From the NCBI RefSeq assembly GCF_000308575.1, contig NZ_BAFZ01000061.1, forward strand, positions 1 through 64,000: a stretch of 64,000 bases of DNA, given 5' to 3'. A program made the translations under genes and the position numbers. The notes under the pieces are model-generated. The model made no database searches. It was not told the origin of the DNA and saw only the letters and a list, made by a program, of their open reading frames with translations. Source of the DNA: Nocardia exalbida NBRC 100660. Lineage in GTDB: Bacteria > Actinomycetota > Actinomycetes > Mycobacteriales > Mycobacteriaceae. Of this stretch, positions 1 through 7,313 are shown piece by piece (position 1 is the first letter of the stretch; the number at the start of each line of letters is the position of its first letter).

Positions 1-415
1 TCATGTAGCCGCCGTCCAGCCGCACGGCCTCCTCGGCGAACCAGCGGAAGAACTCCGCGGCGTAGACGACCTCGCCCCGCGCCTCGGCCAGCGGCTTGCC
101 CATCTCCAGGGTCGCGATCAGCGCCAGCCGATCGGCCTCGTCGAGCAGCATCCGGTGCGCGCGCATCAGGATGTCGCTGCGCTCGCGAGGCGGCGTGCGC
201 GCCCAGTCGGCCTGCGCGGCCGCCGCGGCGTCCAGTGCGGCGAGACCGTCCCGCGGCCCGGCATCGGCGACCGTGCGCAGCGTCCGGCCCGTGGCCGGAT
301 CGGTGACCGGCATGGTCGCCGCCGTCTCGCGCCACTGCCCGCCGATGTAGAGGCCGGTGGGCACGCTGTCGATGGCGGCCTGCTCGGCGGATGTGAGGGC
401 GGCTTCGGTGAGCAT
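1..415 (-). CDS. gabD: NAD(P)-dependent succinate-semialdehyde dehydrogenase, N-terminal part (runs off the window)
   Basis: The visible 138 residues are the N-terminus of an aldehyde dehydrogenase. They contain the family opening IGGQWR, DPATGRTL and MGKPLAEARGEV; the catalytic Cys and Glu lie outside the window. GabD-type enzymes oxidise succinate semialdehyde to succinate, the second step of GABA breakdown. That assignment rests on the divergent neighbour, a GABA aminotransferase, because the ALDH N-terminus alone does not fix the substrate. The start is the ATG at 413-415 reading MLTEAAL. The shared upstream region of about 150 bp holds a palindrome that could control both genes. Other semialdehyde dehydrogenases of the same class remain possible. 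Confidence 0.82.
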   Translation of the reverse strand, partial: MLTEAALTSAEQAAIDSVPTGLYIGGQWRETAATMPVTDPATGRTLRTVADAGPRDGLAALDAAAAAQADWARTPPRERSDILMRAHRMLLDEADRLALIATLEMGKPLAEARGEVVYAAEFFRWFAEEAVRLDGGYM

Positions 416-476
416 GGCGATCGTTCCTCCCGGTCGGTCGAGGGCATTGCCCGACGCTTCGGACCCATGCTATACA

Positions 477-490
477 GATTGTCAACAATC
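477..490. promoter_or_regulatory. Palindromic operator candidate between gabD and gabT
   Basis: GATTGTCAACAATC is an inverted repeat with 6-base arms around a 2-base centre. It sits in the divergent gabD/gabT intergenic region, just upstream of a TACAAT hexamer (492-497) that could be the gabT -10 box. The shape resembles operators of GntR/FCD-type regulators, but no regulator gene is adjacent, so the binding protein is unknown. Confidence 0.5.
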
Positions 491-565
491 CTACAATGAC
501 CGATGAGGTGGTTGTGGATTGCGGCCAGCCAGGTACCGACGCCACGCTCCGGAAGGCGGATCACG

Positions 566-1807
566 ATGACGGCACTGTCCCCCGTCCTCAAGCAGGCCAC
601 ACCGATCACCGTCGACCACGGCGAGGGCTGTTACCTCTACGCCACCGACGGCCGCCGCTACCTCGACTTCACCGCCGGGATCGGTGTCACCAGTACCGGG
701 CACTGCCACCCGCGCGTGGTCGAGGCCGCGCAGAAGCAGATCGCCAGCGTCATCCACGCCCAGTACACGACCGTCCTGCACAAGCCCCTGCTGGCGCTGA
801 CCGAGCGCCTGGGCGACGTGCTGCCGGACGGACTGGATTCGCTGTTCTTCGCCAATTCGGGCAGCGAGGCGATCGAGGCGGCGCTGCGGCTGGTCCGCCA
901 GGCCACCGGCAGGCCGAATGTCGTGGTCTTCCACGGTGGCTTCCACGGCCGCACCGTCGCCGCCGCCACCATGACGACCTCGGGCACGCGGTTCTCCGCG
1001 GGCTTCAGCCCGCTGATGGCCGGTGTGCACGTCGCCCCGTTCCCGACCGCCTACCGGTACGGGTGGAGCGAGGAGCGGGCCACGGACTTCGCCCTGCGCG
1101 AGCTGGACTACCTGCTGACCACGCTCACCTCCCCCGCCGAGACCGCGGCGTTCTTCGTCGAGCCGGTACTCGGCGAGGGCGGGTACATCCCCGGCAACAC
1201 CCGGTTCTTCCAGGGCCTGCGCGAGCGCGCGGACCGGCACGGCATCCTGCTGGTGTTCGACGAGATCCAGACCGGCTTCGGACGCACCGGAAAGTTCTTC
1301 GGCCACCAGCACTTCGACGTCCGCCCGGACATCATCACCATCGCGAAGGGGCTGGCCAGCGGCTTCCCGCTGTCGGGCATCGCCGCCTCCCGCGAGCTGA
1401 TGGAGAAGGCCTGGCCGGGCTCGCAGGGCGGCACCTACGGGGGTAACGCCGTGGCCTGCGCCGCGGCGCTGGCCACCATCGACGTCATCGAATCCGAAGG
1501 GCTGGTGGACAACGCCGCCGAGCGCGGCCGGCAGCTGCTCGCCGGTGCGCGCGAGCGTGCCACCAAGGCCGTCGGCGACGTGCGCGGCCTGGGCCTGCTG
1601 GTCGGCATCGAATTCACCACGCCGACCGGCGAACCGGACACCGCGACCGCGGCCACCGCCCAGCGGCTCGCGCACGAGAAGGGCCTGCTGCTGCTCACTT
1701 GCGGCGCCTACAGCAATGTGGTCCGGATGATTCCGCCGCTGATCGTGACCGCCGAGCAGGTCGACGATGCCCTCGGCATCTGGTCCACCGTGCTCGACGA
1801 ACTGTAG
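566..1807 (+). CDS. gabT: 4-aminobutyrate aminotransferase (class III PLP aminotransferase)
   Basis: This 413-residue protein transfers the amino group of GABA (or a similar omega-amino acid) to 2-oxoglutarate, giving succinate semialdehyde. Class III aminotransferase landmarks are present: FANSGSEA near residue 95, GGFHGRT near 125, the cofactor-contacting FDEIQTGFGRTG with Asp232, and the PLP lysine K261 in IAKGLASGFPLSG. The ATG at 566 is preferred over an in-frame GTG at 503 because it has a purine-rich GGAAGGCGG upstream and matches the usual N-terminus (about 410-450 residues in the family). It diverges from gabD and lies 10 bp ahead of a DUF3830 gene, probably as one transcript. Confidence 0.9.
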   Translation: MTALSPVLKQATPITVDHGEGCYLYATDGRRYLDFTAGIGVTSTGHCHPRVVEAAQKQIASVIHAQYTTVLHKPLLALTERLGDVLPDGLDSLFFANSGSEAIEAALRLVRQATGRPNVVVFHGGFHGRTVAAATMTTSGTRFSAGFSPLMAGVHVAPFPTAYRYGWSEERATDFALRELDYLLTTLTSPAETAAFFVEPVLGEGGYIPGNTRFFQGLRERADRHGILLVFDEIQTGFGRTGKFFGHQHFDVRPDIITIAKGLASGFPLSGIAASRELMEKAWPGSQGGTYGGNAVACAAALATIDVIESEGLVDNAAERGRQLLAGARERATKAVGDVRGLGLLVGIEFTTPTGEPDTATAATAQRLAHEKGLLLLTCGAYSNVVRMIPPLIVTAEQVDDALGIWSTVLDEL

Positions 1808-1817
1808 GGAGACACCG

Positions 1818-2318
1818 ATGGCCCGCTACGTCACCATCACCCTCACCAAGGCCGGGGTGCGCTGCCGCGCCCGGCTGCTGGAGGACGAGGCACCGCTCAC
1901 CTGCGCGGCGGTGTGGGATGCGCTGCCGCAGGAGGGCGACGCCTTCCACGCCAAGTACGCCCGCAACGAGGTGTACACGCTGGTGCCGCGCATCGTCGCG
2001 GCACCGCACCGCGAAAACCCGACCGTCACACCGATTCCCGGCGACGTGTGCCTGTTCGACTTCGAACCGTGGGAGATCGGCAACCCGGCCTACGGATACG
2101 AGCCCGGGTCCGAAGCCCACCACGCCCAGGGCGCAACGGATCTCGCACTGTTCTACGGCCGCAACAACCTCCTGATCAACGGCGACCAGGGCTGGATCCC
2201 CGGCAACGTCTTCGCCACCATCGAGGACGGCCTCGCCGATATCGCCGCGGCCTGCAACAACCTGTGGTTGCGCGGAGTCGAAGGCGAAACCCTCGCCTTC
2301 GCGCGGGAATCCGACTAG
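1818..2318 (+). CDS. DUF3830 family protein (cyclophilin-like fold)
   Basis: A 166-residue protein resembling DUF3830 proteins, which are predicted to adopt a cyclophilin-like beta barrel and often sit beside amino-acid or amidase genes. Recognisable stretches are ARLLEDEAPLTCAAVWDALP near the N-terminus, ARNEVYTLVP, and the conserved FYGRNNLLINGDQGWIPGNVF near residues 115-135. The start ATG follows GGGAGACACCG. It begins 10 bp after gabT, so it is likely co-transcribed with GABA catabolism. No biochemical role is known to me; a binding or accessory role in amino-acid metabolism is inference. Confidence 0.75.
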   Translation: MARYVTITLTKAGVRCRARLLEDEAPLTCAAVWDALPQEGDAFHAKYARNEVYTLVPRIVAAPHRENPTVTPIPGDVCLFDFEPWEIGNPAYGYEPGSEAHHAQGATDLALFYGRNNLLINGDQGWIPGNVFATIEDGLADIAAACNNLWLRGVEGETLAFARESD

Positions 2319-2482
2319 TACCTCGCGGCAGTTTGGGAGCAAGTGGGTCAACAGATTTCGCCGCTATGGCGGGCTTCGATCCGTCAAGGGCTGCATTGTC
2401 ATCAACACCGCTTCGATCGGCGCGATGGTCGACCCGGCGCGGGCTGCGGCCGAGGCCGTCATTCTGTGCTGAAGAATCTCAG

Positions 2483-2518
2483 ATCTAGTGACACTAGATG
2501 GTATAGCAATGCTAAAAT
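2483..2518 (+). promoter_or_regulatory. Promoter with two palindromic operators for the following TetR gene
   Basis: Two palindromes lie directly before the TetR gene: ATCTAGTGACACTAGAT (2483-2499, perfect around a central base) and TAGCAATGCTA (2504-2514, 4-3-4 arms). TAAAAT (2513-2518) is a good -10 box only six bases before the ATG at 2525, and no Shine-Dalgarno is visible, so the transcript is probably leaderless. The TAGCnnnGCTA pattern recurs before the gene at 3484, which suggests autoregulation plus control of that gene. Confidence 0.6.
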
Positions 2519-2524
2519 CGACCT

Positions 2525-3097
2525 ATGACGACCCAGACGCGGCGAGAACGAGAACGCGCGGAACGGCACCGGCTGATCATCGACACCGCTCGGGAGCTGG
2601 CCGAGTCGCAGGGCTGGGACGCGGTGACTGTGCGCAGGCTGGCGGAACGGATCGAATACAGCCAGCCTGTGCTGTATTCGCACTTCGCGGGCAAGGACGA
2701 GATCGTCACGGCGGTCGCCGAGGAAGGCATCGCGGAGATGGCCGCGTGGAGCCGCGCGGCGTTGGAGTCCGCGGGCGGCGAGCCGCGCGCAGCGTTGGCG
2801 GCGGTGGCGCGGGCCTATCTCGACTTCGCGACCGCGCGGCCCGCGCTCTACGACGCGATGTTCCTGATGAAGGTGAACCTCGCGTTCGGCGAGAATGCCT
2901 CGCAGCCGCTGCGGGACGCATTCGCCGTCATGTTCGCCGCCTTCTCGCCATTCGCGGGCGAGCATGATCCGGAGACCTTCACCGAGGTCGGCTGGAGCAC
3001 CCTGCACGGCCTGGCGACCCTGGATCGCGGTGGACGTCTGCGGCCGGCTCAGCGGGATGCCCGCCTAGCGGTGTTGCTCGACCAATGGACCCGATAG
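2525..3097 (+). CDS. TetR/AcrR family transcriptional regulator
   Basis: A 190-residue one-component repressor. The N-terminal helix-turn-helix spans about residues 12-58 (IDTARELAESQGWDAVTVRR then YSQPVLYSHFAGKDEI). The rest is an all-helical ligand domain with the WHG-type ending WSTLHGLATLD. The ATG is probably translated from a leaderless message, since a TAAAAT box ends six bases upstream. Related palindromes lie before this gene and before the DUF1772-like membrane gene at 3484, its likely target. The ligand is unknown. Confidence 0.9.
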   Translation: MTTQTRRERERAERHRLIIDTARELAESQGWDAVTVRRLAERIEYSQPVLYSHFAGKDEIVTAVAEEGIAEMAAWSRAALESAGGEPRAALAAVARAYLDFATARPALYDAMFLMKVNLAFGENASQPLRDAFAVMFAAFSPFAGEHDPETFTEVGWSTLHGLATLDRGGRLRPAQRDARLAVLLDQWTR

Positions 3098-3397
3098 GCC
3101 TCTGCCGAAGGCGCGGGTCCTCAGCCGCTGGTCGACCGCACGGGCGCGGACGCTGTCCCCACCAGCGCCGTCGTGCCGAACTCCACCCGCGAACACCATC
3201 GGGCGGCCGCCGCGCAGCAGTCTCACTGTCTGCCTGATGGCGCAGTAGCCCGTTGTCGGACACCTCGCGTACTTCGCGAGGCTGCGCACCGGGATATGCC
3301 CCGATGGCTTCATAGGCACCAGAGTCTGCCGCGGCGTGCATGAATGACGCAGTTGATGCAGCGCGCAGGAGCCGGTGGTGCGGCGCGCGCTCTGAAA
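3098..3397. other. Intergenic stretch, no convincing gene
   Basis: Between the TetR gene and the operator cluster I see no reading frame with recognisable protein features. A 117-codon minus-strand frame (3065-3418) runs through it but overlaps the TetR 3' end and has no recognisable motif, so I do not call it. Confidence 0.5.
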
Positions 3398-3460
3398 TCT
3401 AGCAAGGCTAGACAACATAGCGGACGAATGTTAACGTTGCTCTAGTTCCTAACGATGCTA
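3398..3460 (+). promoter_or_regulatory. Cluster of TAGCnnnGCTA-type operators before the DUF1772 gene
   Basis: TCTAGCAAGGCTAGA (3398-3412) is a 6-3-6 inverted repeat. TAACGATGCTA (3450-3460) is the same pattern with one mismatch, and a weaker half-match, TAACGTTGCT, lies at 3432-3441. The core TAGC-nnn-GCTA matches TAGCAATGCTA before the TetR gene at 2525, so one regulator probably binds both promoters. Confidence 0.6.
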
Positions 3461-3483
3461 GAAATTTGGGAAGGGAAGTCGAA

Positions 3484-3960
3484 ATGCTCATTCTCACCGG
3501 CCAGGTCATCGCCGCCGCCGCAGTTCTCTCCAATGCCATCGTCTATGGCACCGATGTCAGCGTGGCCGTGATCACCCGGTCCGTGTACCGCAAGCTCGAT
3601 GACGCGGCCGTGACCATGAGTGCGGGCTGGGGTCACTACTACGGCGACAAGCGCATGCCGGTTGTCGGTGTGGTGGGTGTGGTCACCGCCGTGCTCACGC
3701 TGCTGATCGCACTGTTGGCCGGGCAGATCGGCGCCGCCGTCTCGGCGGGGATCACGGTGGCGGCACTGTTCACCTGGCTCGCCTTCTACGTCCGCATCGC
3801 CAAGCCGATCAATTCCCAGCAGACCGCCGCCGCGCAGAGTGGCATCATCCCGGCCAATGCCCGTGCGCTGCAGGACAAGTGGGACAGTATTCTGAAGTAC
3901 CGGGTCACCCTCCAGTTCATTGCCATTGCCGGACTGTGCGCCGCGCTGATTCTGTTCTGA
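3484..3960 (+). CDS. DUF1772 / anthrone-oxygenase-like integral membrane protein
   Basis: A 158-residue protein with four hydrophobic segments (about residues 2-20, 60-80, 84-102 and 138-157), typical of the DUF1772 family, which includes anthrone oxygenase-like proteins. A charged stretch around YYGDKRMP separates helices 1 and 2. The ATG at 3484 is chosen over a TTG at 3466 because GGGAAGGGAAG sits just upstream. The promoter region carries the repeated operator also found before the upstream TetR gene, so it is probably that repressor's target. Enzymatic activity is not established for bacterial members of this kind. Confidence 0.75.
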   Translation: MLILTGQVIAAAAVLSNAIVYGTDVSVAVITRSVYRKLDDAAVTMSAGWGHYYGDKRMPVVGVVGVVTAVLTLLIALLAGQIGAAVSAGITVAALFTWLAFYVRIAKPINSQQTAAAQSGIIPANARALQDKWDSILKYRVTLQFIAIAGLCAALILF

Positions 3961-4151
3961 TCTCCGAACACGGGGTAGGCGGGGTCGCGCGGAGTAGGTG
4001 GTCGGCGCACCAGTAGAAAGTCCGCCGTCGCCGTCCCGCTCACGCAAGTCGCGCGGGACGCGGCAGGCAACAGCCCGCGCTTCCTCCGTCCGACAACTTC
4101 CGGCTGATCGCCGGGCACACCTGATATCGAATTCACCAAGGAGTAACGGTC

Positions 4152-4553
4152 ATGACCTTCACCATCAATGAACAGCAGTTCCTCGCCGAGGCCGGGATCG
4201 GTCGGCTGGCCACGGTGTCGCCCGACGGTGTTGTGCAGAACAACCCGACCAGCTATCGGGTGAACGCCGACGGCACGATCGACATCGGGGGCATGGGGAT
4301 GCGTGCCAGTCGGAAGTACCGCAATGTCGAGGCGGGCAGCCGGGTGTCGTTCGTGATCGACCAACAGGTTTCATCGGAGCCGTACGTGATCCGCGGCATC
4401 GAGGTCCGCGGCACGGCCGAGGCGCTCGATGACGAGGAGCCGCCGTTCCCACCCCAGGAGCGCGCGGTCATCCGCATTCACCCCGAACGGATCATCTCCT
4501 GGGGCATCGACGGCGGATCCTTCGACTTCACCAGTCGCCGCGCCGAATCGTGA
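4152..4553 (+). CDS. PPOX-class (split beta-barrel) F420/flavin-dependent oxidoreductase
   Basis: A 133-residue single-domain protein of the pyridoxamine-5'-phosphate-oxidase-like fold. It opens with FLAEAGIGRLATVSPDGVVQ, continues through PTSYRVNADGTIDIGG and ends RIHPERIISWGIDG, the order seen in actinobacterial PPOX-class F420-dependent enzymes that reduce small substrates. AAGGAG precedes the ATG at a good distance. It stands alone, with a strong bidirectional terminator 130 bp downstream. The cofactor (F420, FMN or haem) cannot be settled from the sequence, and the substrate is unknown. Confidence 0.8.
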   Translation: MTFTINEQQFLAEAGIGRLATVSPDGVVQNNPTSYRVNADGTIDIGGMGMRASRKYRNVEAGSRVSFVIDQQVSSEPYVIRGIEVRGTAEALDDEEPPFPPQERAVIRIHPERIISWGIDGGSFDFTSRRAES

Positions 4554-4680
4554 CGCACCATGGTGATCCCATCCGCCGCGGCGCCCCCAGTTCTTCGACG
4601 CCAATGCGCAGGCCGACGAGGCGACCATCACCCGGTCCCGGCGTCGAATAGTCGCAGTGTCGAATCCGCCGCCCGACAGT

Positions 4681-4711
4681 AAACCCTCCCGGCTGCGCGC
4701 CGGGAGGGTTT
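4681..4711. terminator. Bidirectional intrinsic terminator
   Basis: A 13-bp perfect stem (AAACCCTCCCGGC pairing with GCCGGGAGGGTTT) around a TGCGC loop lies between two convergent genes ending at 4553 and 4735. The A/T ends of the stem supply a short U-run in either direction, so it can serve both genes. Confidence 0.8.
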
Positions 4712-4734
4712 ATCGAGTAGGCAAATTGCAACCC

Positions 4735-5115
4735 TCAGTCGCAGACCCGCAGCGCATCGGCCTTGTTGTCACCGCCGGCGGGCACACTGCCCTTGCTGTT
4801 GTCGGGGACCGAGACGAGCAGTTGCCACTCCTGACCGGTCCAGTTGTAGACGCCGACCGTCTTGCCGGTGCGGTTCCAATACGAGCTCAGACGATCTCCA
4901 TTTCCTTCGTTACCGATGTCGTGTAGCAGGCAGTTGTTGTCGACCTGCACGAACATGCCGGTGCCGTTGCGGTGGTCGTAGCCGCAGAACAGTCCGCCCG
5001 GGCAGTCGTAGGCCGCCGACGCCGGCGTCGGCGCGAGGACCGCGCCGTACCCGGCGACCGCGAGGGTGGCCGCCGCCGCGATGCTGAGACGGCGAAACAG
5101 TGTGAGTGAGAACAT
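4735..5115 (-). CDS. Secreted peptidase-inhibitor family I36-like protein
   Basis: A 126-residue exported protein. Residues 1-34 form a signal peptide: a basic start, a hydrophobic AAAATLAVAGYGAVL stretch and an Ala-x-Ala cleavage site at PASA. The mature part begins with CPGGLFCGYDHRNGTG and includes DRLSSYWNRTGKTVGVY, matching the short cysteine-containing, beta/gamma-crystallin-like domain of I36 inhibitors common in actinomycetes. GAAGGG precedes the ATG at 5115. The longer in-frame extension upstream has no signal-peptide logic and is ignored. Whether it inhibits a protease is untested; the name reflects family membership. Confidence 0.78.
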   Translation of the reverse strand: MFSLTLFRRLSIAAAATLAVAGYGAVLAPTPASAAYDCPGGLFCGYDHRNGTGMFVQVDNNCLLHDIGNEGNGDRLSSYWNRTGKTVGVYNWTGQEWQLLVSVPDNSKGSVPAGGDNKADALRVCD

Positions 5116-5261
5116 GATTGACCCTTCGAAGCCGATGGGATCGAGTATCGATGCGGCGGAAATCCACCGCACCCATGATGGGTGGGCCGGGCCGCCCGCG
5201 ACTATCCACCTCGCGCGAGTTCTGTCCGGGCCGCGCGGCAGGTTCGGCGTTGCGCGGCGGG

Positions 5262-6230
5262 TCAGGCGCGCAGCGTCACCGACGGCGGCACACCCCATCG
5301 CCGCCGGTACAGGGCCGAAAAACGGCCCAGATGCCAGAACCCCCAGTCCGCGGCCACCGCGGTGACCGTGGCCACGGTGGGGTCCGCGGCGGCCAGCGCC
5401 AAGTGCACGCCCACCAGCCGGGCTTCACGCAATCGCGCCGTCGGTGTGGTGTCGAGGTATCGGCGGAAGCCCTCCTGCAGGCTCCGCACCGAAAGTCCTA
5501 CTGCCTCTGCGATATCGGTGACGGTGAGCATTTCGTGCGCATGGTCGGTAATGAGTTGTTCGGCCAGACGGATGGGACGCGGCGTCGACTTTCCTGGGAC
5601 GCCGTCGAGCAGGAGCTCCGAGTAACTGTTCGGCTGGGCCAGCAGGAATTGGGACATCATCAGCTGCTCGATCTGCGGCCGCAGCCGCGGATCCAGGAAC
5701 AGGCCGGGGCCTTCGGCGTCGGCCTGCAGCATGCGCAGCGATTCGAACCAGGTCCGGGCGGCCGGTGACCGCAATTGCATGGCGATGGCCATCCGCAGCG
5801 GACGATCCGGCGGCCGGCCCAGCATCCGCCGCAAATGGTCGTCCAACGCGGCACGGTCATATCGGACGAGGAGTTGCCTGCTGCTCTCGTGCCAGTTCAT
5901 GTCCAGGGGCGCGTCCGGGTCCGGAACCGAGGCCAGCGCCGGGTCGGAGGCGATATCCGCGGTCCCGTTGAGTACCCGGGCCCACCCGGCCAGCGGTATC
6001 TGAACCAGGCGGAAGGTTTCGATGGGTTCGGTTCGGATCCGAACCTGAACCCCGTAATGCTTGTAGACCAGGCCGACATCGCCGTACCGGACGACATTGC
6101 AGCTGGCCTCCATGGTGGAGGCGCCCGGGTCGAGCCGGTGCTCACGCAGAATGCCGCTCATCCCCGCCCGGGCTACCTCGGGGTCGGCGGTGCGAAAATA
6201 GCGATGCCCCGACAGCGGTTCGACGAACAT
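5262..6230 (-). CDS. AraC family transcriptional regulator
   Basis: A 322-residue regulator. Residues 1-200 resemble the cupin-like AraC-binding domain found in RipA/FeaR-type regulators. The C-terminal ~100 residues form the double helix-turn-helix: LTVTDIAEAVGLSVRSLQEGFRRY, then the second helix pair ending WGFWHLGRFSALYRRRWGVPPS. The start ATG at 6230 has GGAGGG eight bases upstream, while the longer frame upstream lacks a ribosome site. No obvious target gene is adjacent. Regulators of this type usually respond to a small aromatic or lipid-like ligand, but nothing here identifies it. Confidence 0.88.
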   Translation of the reverse strand: MFVEPLSGHRYFRTADPEVARAGMSGILREHRLDPGASTMEASCNVVRYGDVGLVYKHYGVQVRIRTEPIETFRLVQIPLAGWARVLNGTADIASDPALASVPDPDAPLDMNWHESSRQLLVRYDRAALDDHLRRMLGRPPDRPLRMAIAMQLRSPAARTWFESLRMLQADAEGPGLFLDPRLRPQIEQLMMSQFLLAQPNSYSELLLDGVPGKSTPRPIRLAEQLITDHAHEMLTVTDIAEAVGLSVRSLQEGFRRYLDTTPTARLREARLVGVHLALAAADPTVATVTAVAADWGFWHLGRFSALYRRRWGVPPSVTLRA

Positions 6231-6404
6231 TCCGACTGCCCTCCAAGCAGCAGGCGCCGCGCGACCGGGCCTGATCAGTGGATGTCGAAGGTATTGTCCG
6301 TCGACACCTGCGGGCACGCATCAGGTTTCGCATTCCGCAGTGCGTCTTGTGGACGCTTCACCGGCGTCCGGAATTCCCGGCTGGGCTCGGTGTCGGCCGA
6401 ATGT

Positions 6405-6752
6405 GCGAATACTGACGACTGGACGCTGCGACTGCGGAATCCGAAGACCGGGATCACGGTAGGTCCGGCGATCGACTGCGACCCCGGTCGCCTCATGAAC
6501 GCGTCGGCGACCTGCCACATGGCGACCACAAGGTTCGAAGACGGCCGCGTCGTCGTAGCAGTGGCATTCGGCAGGATGCTGCGGATGGTGCACCTACGAT
6601 CCGGTGAACATCCGGCCGGCTTCGACCTCGGCGCCGACATCACCTGCATGTGTTCGACGGGGGACGCCGAATTCGCTGTCGGACTCGAAGACGGGGTCGC
6701 TCTCCTGCGCATCAACAGCGTTCGACCTCCGAACCCACCAGCGTCTACCTGA
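6405..6752 (+). pseudogene. Remnant of a WD40-repeat protein, C-terminal end
   Basis: One open frame without a credible start reads through features of beta-propeller blades: DDWTLRLRNPKTG, then DGRVVVAVAFGRMLRMVHLRSG, and FAVGLEDGVALLRI near its end. The strand-turn-strand rhythm with a G-x-x-DG-V-x-L-x-x-I finish is what the last blades of WD40 proteins look like. Upstream the frame runs into antisense of the AraC gene, so the N-terminal part is missing. It may be the lost end of the TIR-nSTAND remnant at 48.2-48.7 kb, which lies on the opposite strand. Identification is by eye only. Confidence 0.5.
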
Positions 6753-6874
6753 CTACCGGGCCTCGCGCCACCATGCCGCGGCCCGCGCCGCCGAAGAAAT
6801 ACGCCCGGCGACCGCAATCCGGATCAACAGCCGGAGGTAACACAACGAACCGTGGTTTGTGCTCGGCGGTGAGA

Positions 6875-7105
6875 TCAGTGGGCGGTATCGCGCGTCGTCC
6901 GATCGGGCAGGACCCCGGACTGGACGAGTTCCTCGTAGATTCGCTGCTGCTCATCATCGAGATTCGAGTACAGCATGTCGTACGCCAGGTCTTCCTCGGC
7001 GAGCACCGCGACGGGATCCCAGTCGTCCCCGAGTGCCGCGAGGACGGCGCTGCGCCGTCGTGCCTCGTCCAGCGTGAGGTCGTAAGCAAAATTGTGGTCG
7101 GTCAT
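6875..7105 (-). CDS. Small conserved actinobacterial protein (possibly DUF6400)
   Basis: A 76-residue acidic protein beginning MTDHNFAYDLTLDEARRR, with the central phrase LAALGDDWDPVAVL and ending in YEELVQSGVLP. The pattern resembles a short uncharacterised family I recall as DUF6400, but I am not certain of that label. A GGAG lies about seven bases before the ATG at 7105. It has no membrane segment, no signal peptide and no known partner. It appears monocistronic, with the WD40 remnant downstream on the other strand. Confidence 0.65.
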   Translation of the reverse strand: MTDHNFAYDLTLDEARRRSAVLAALGDDWDPVAVLAEEDLAYDMLYSNLDDEQQRIYEELVQSGVLPDRTTRDTAH

Positions 7106-7313
7106 TCGGGATCTCCAACGAGGTTCTTTCCGAGACGAATTGCTGACAATGCCCAACCGTGCCTTTCCCGGGCAATGGCCTGCATCACATTCCATGGCCG
7201 GACTTCGTCACATTTGACGCCGATGCGCGTACTCGACCCCCGCGTAGGCATCTGACCTGCACATTCGAACGGCGCAAAGTAGCGGGGGACGGGTTCTGAT
7301 AGATTCCGGCCGC

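Noticed and set aside
3065..3418. A 117-codon minus-strand open frame between the TetR and DUF1772 genes
   Set aside because: It overlaps the TetR 3' end, has no ribosome site or recognisable motif, and covers the operator cluster.
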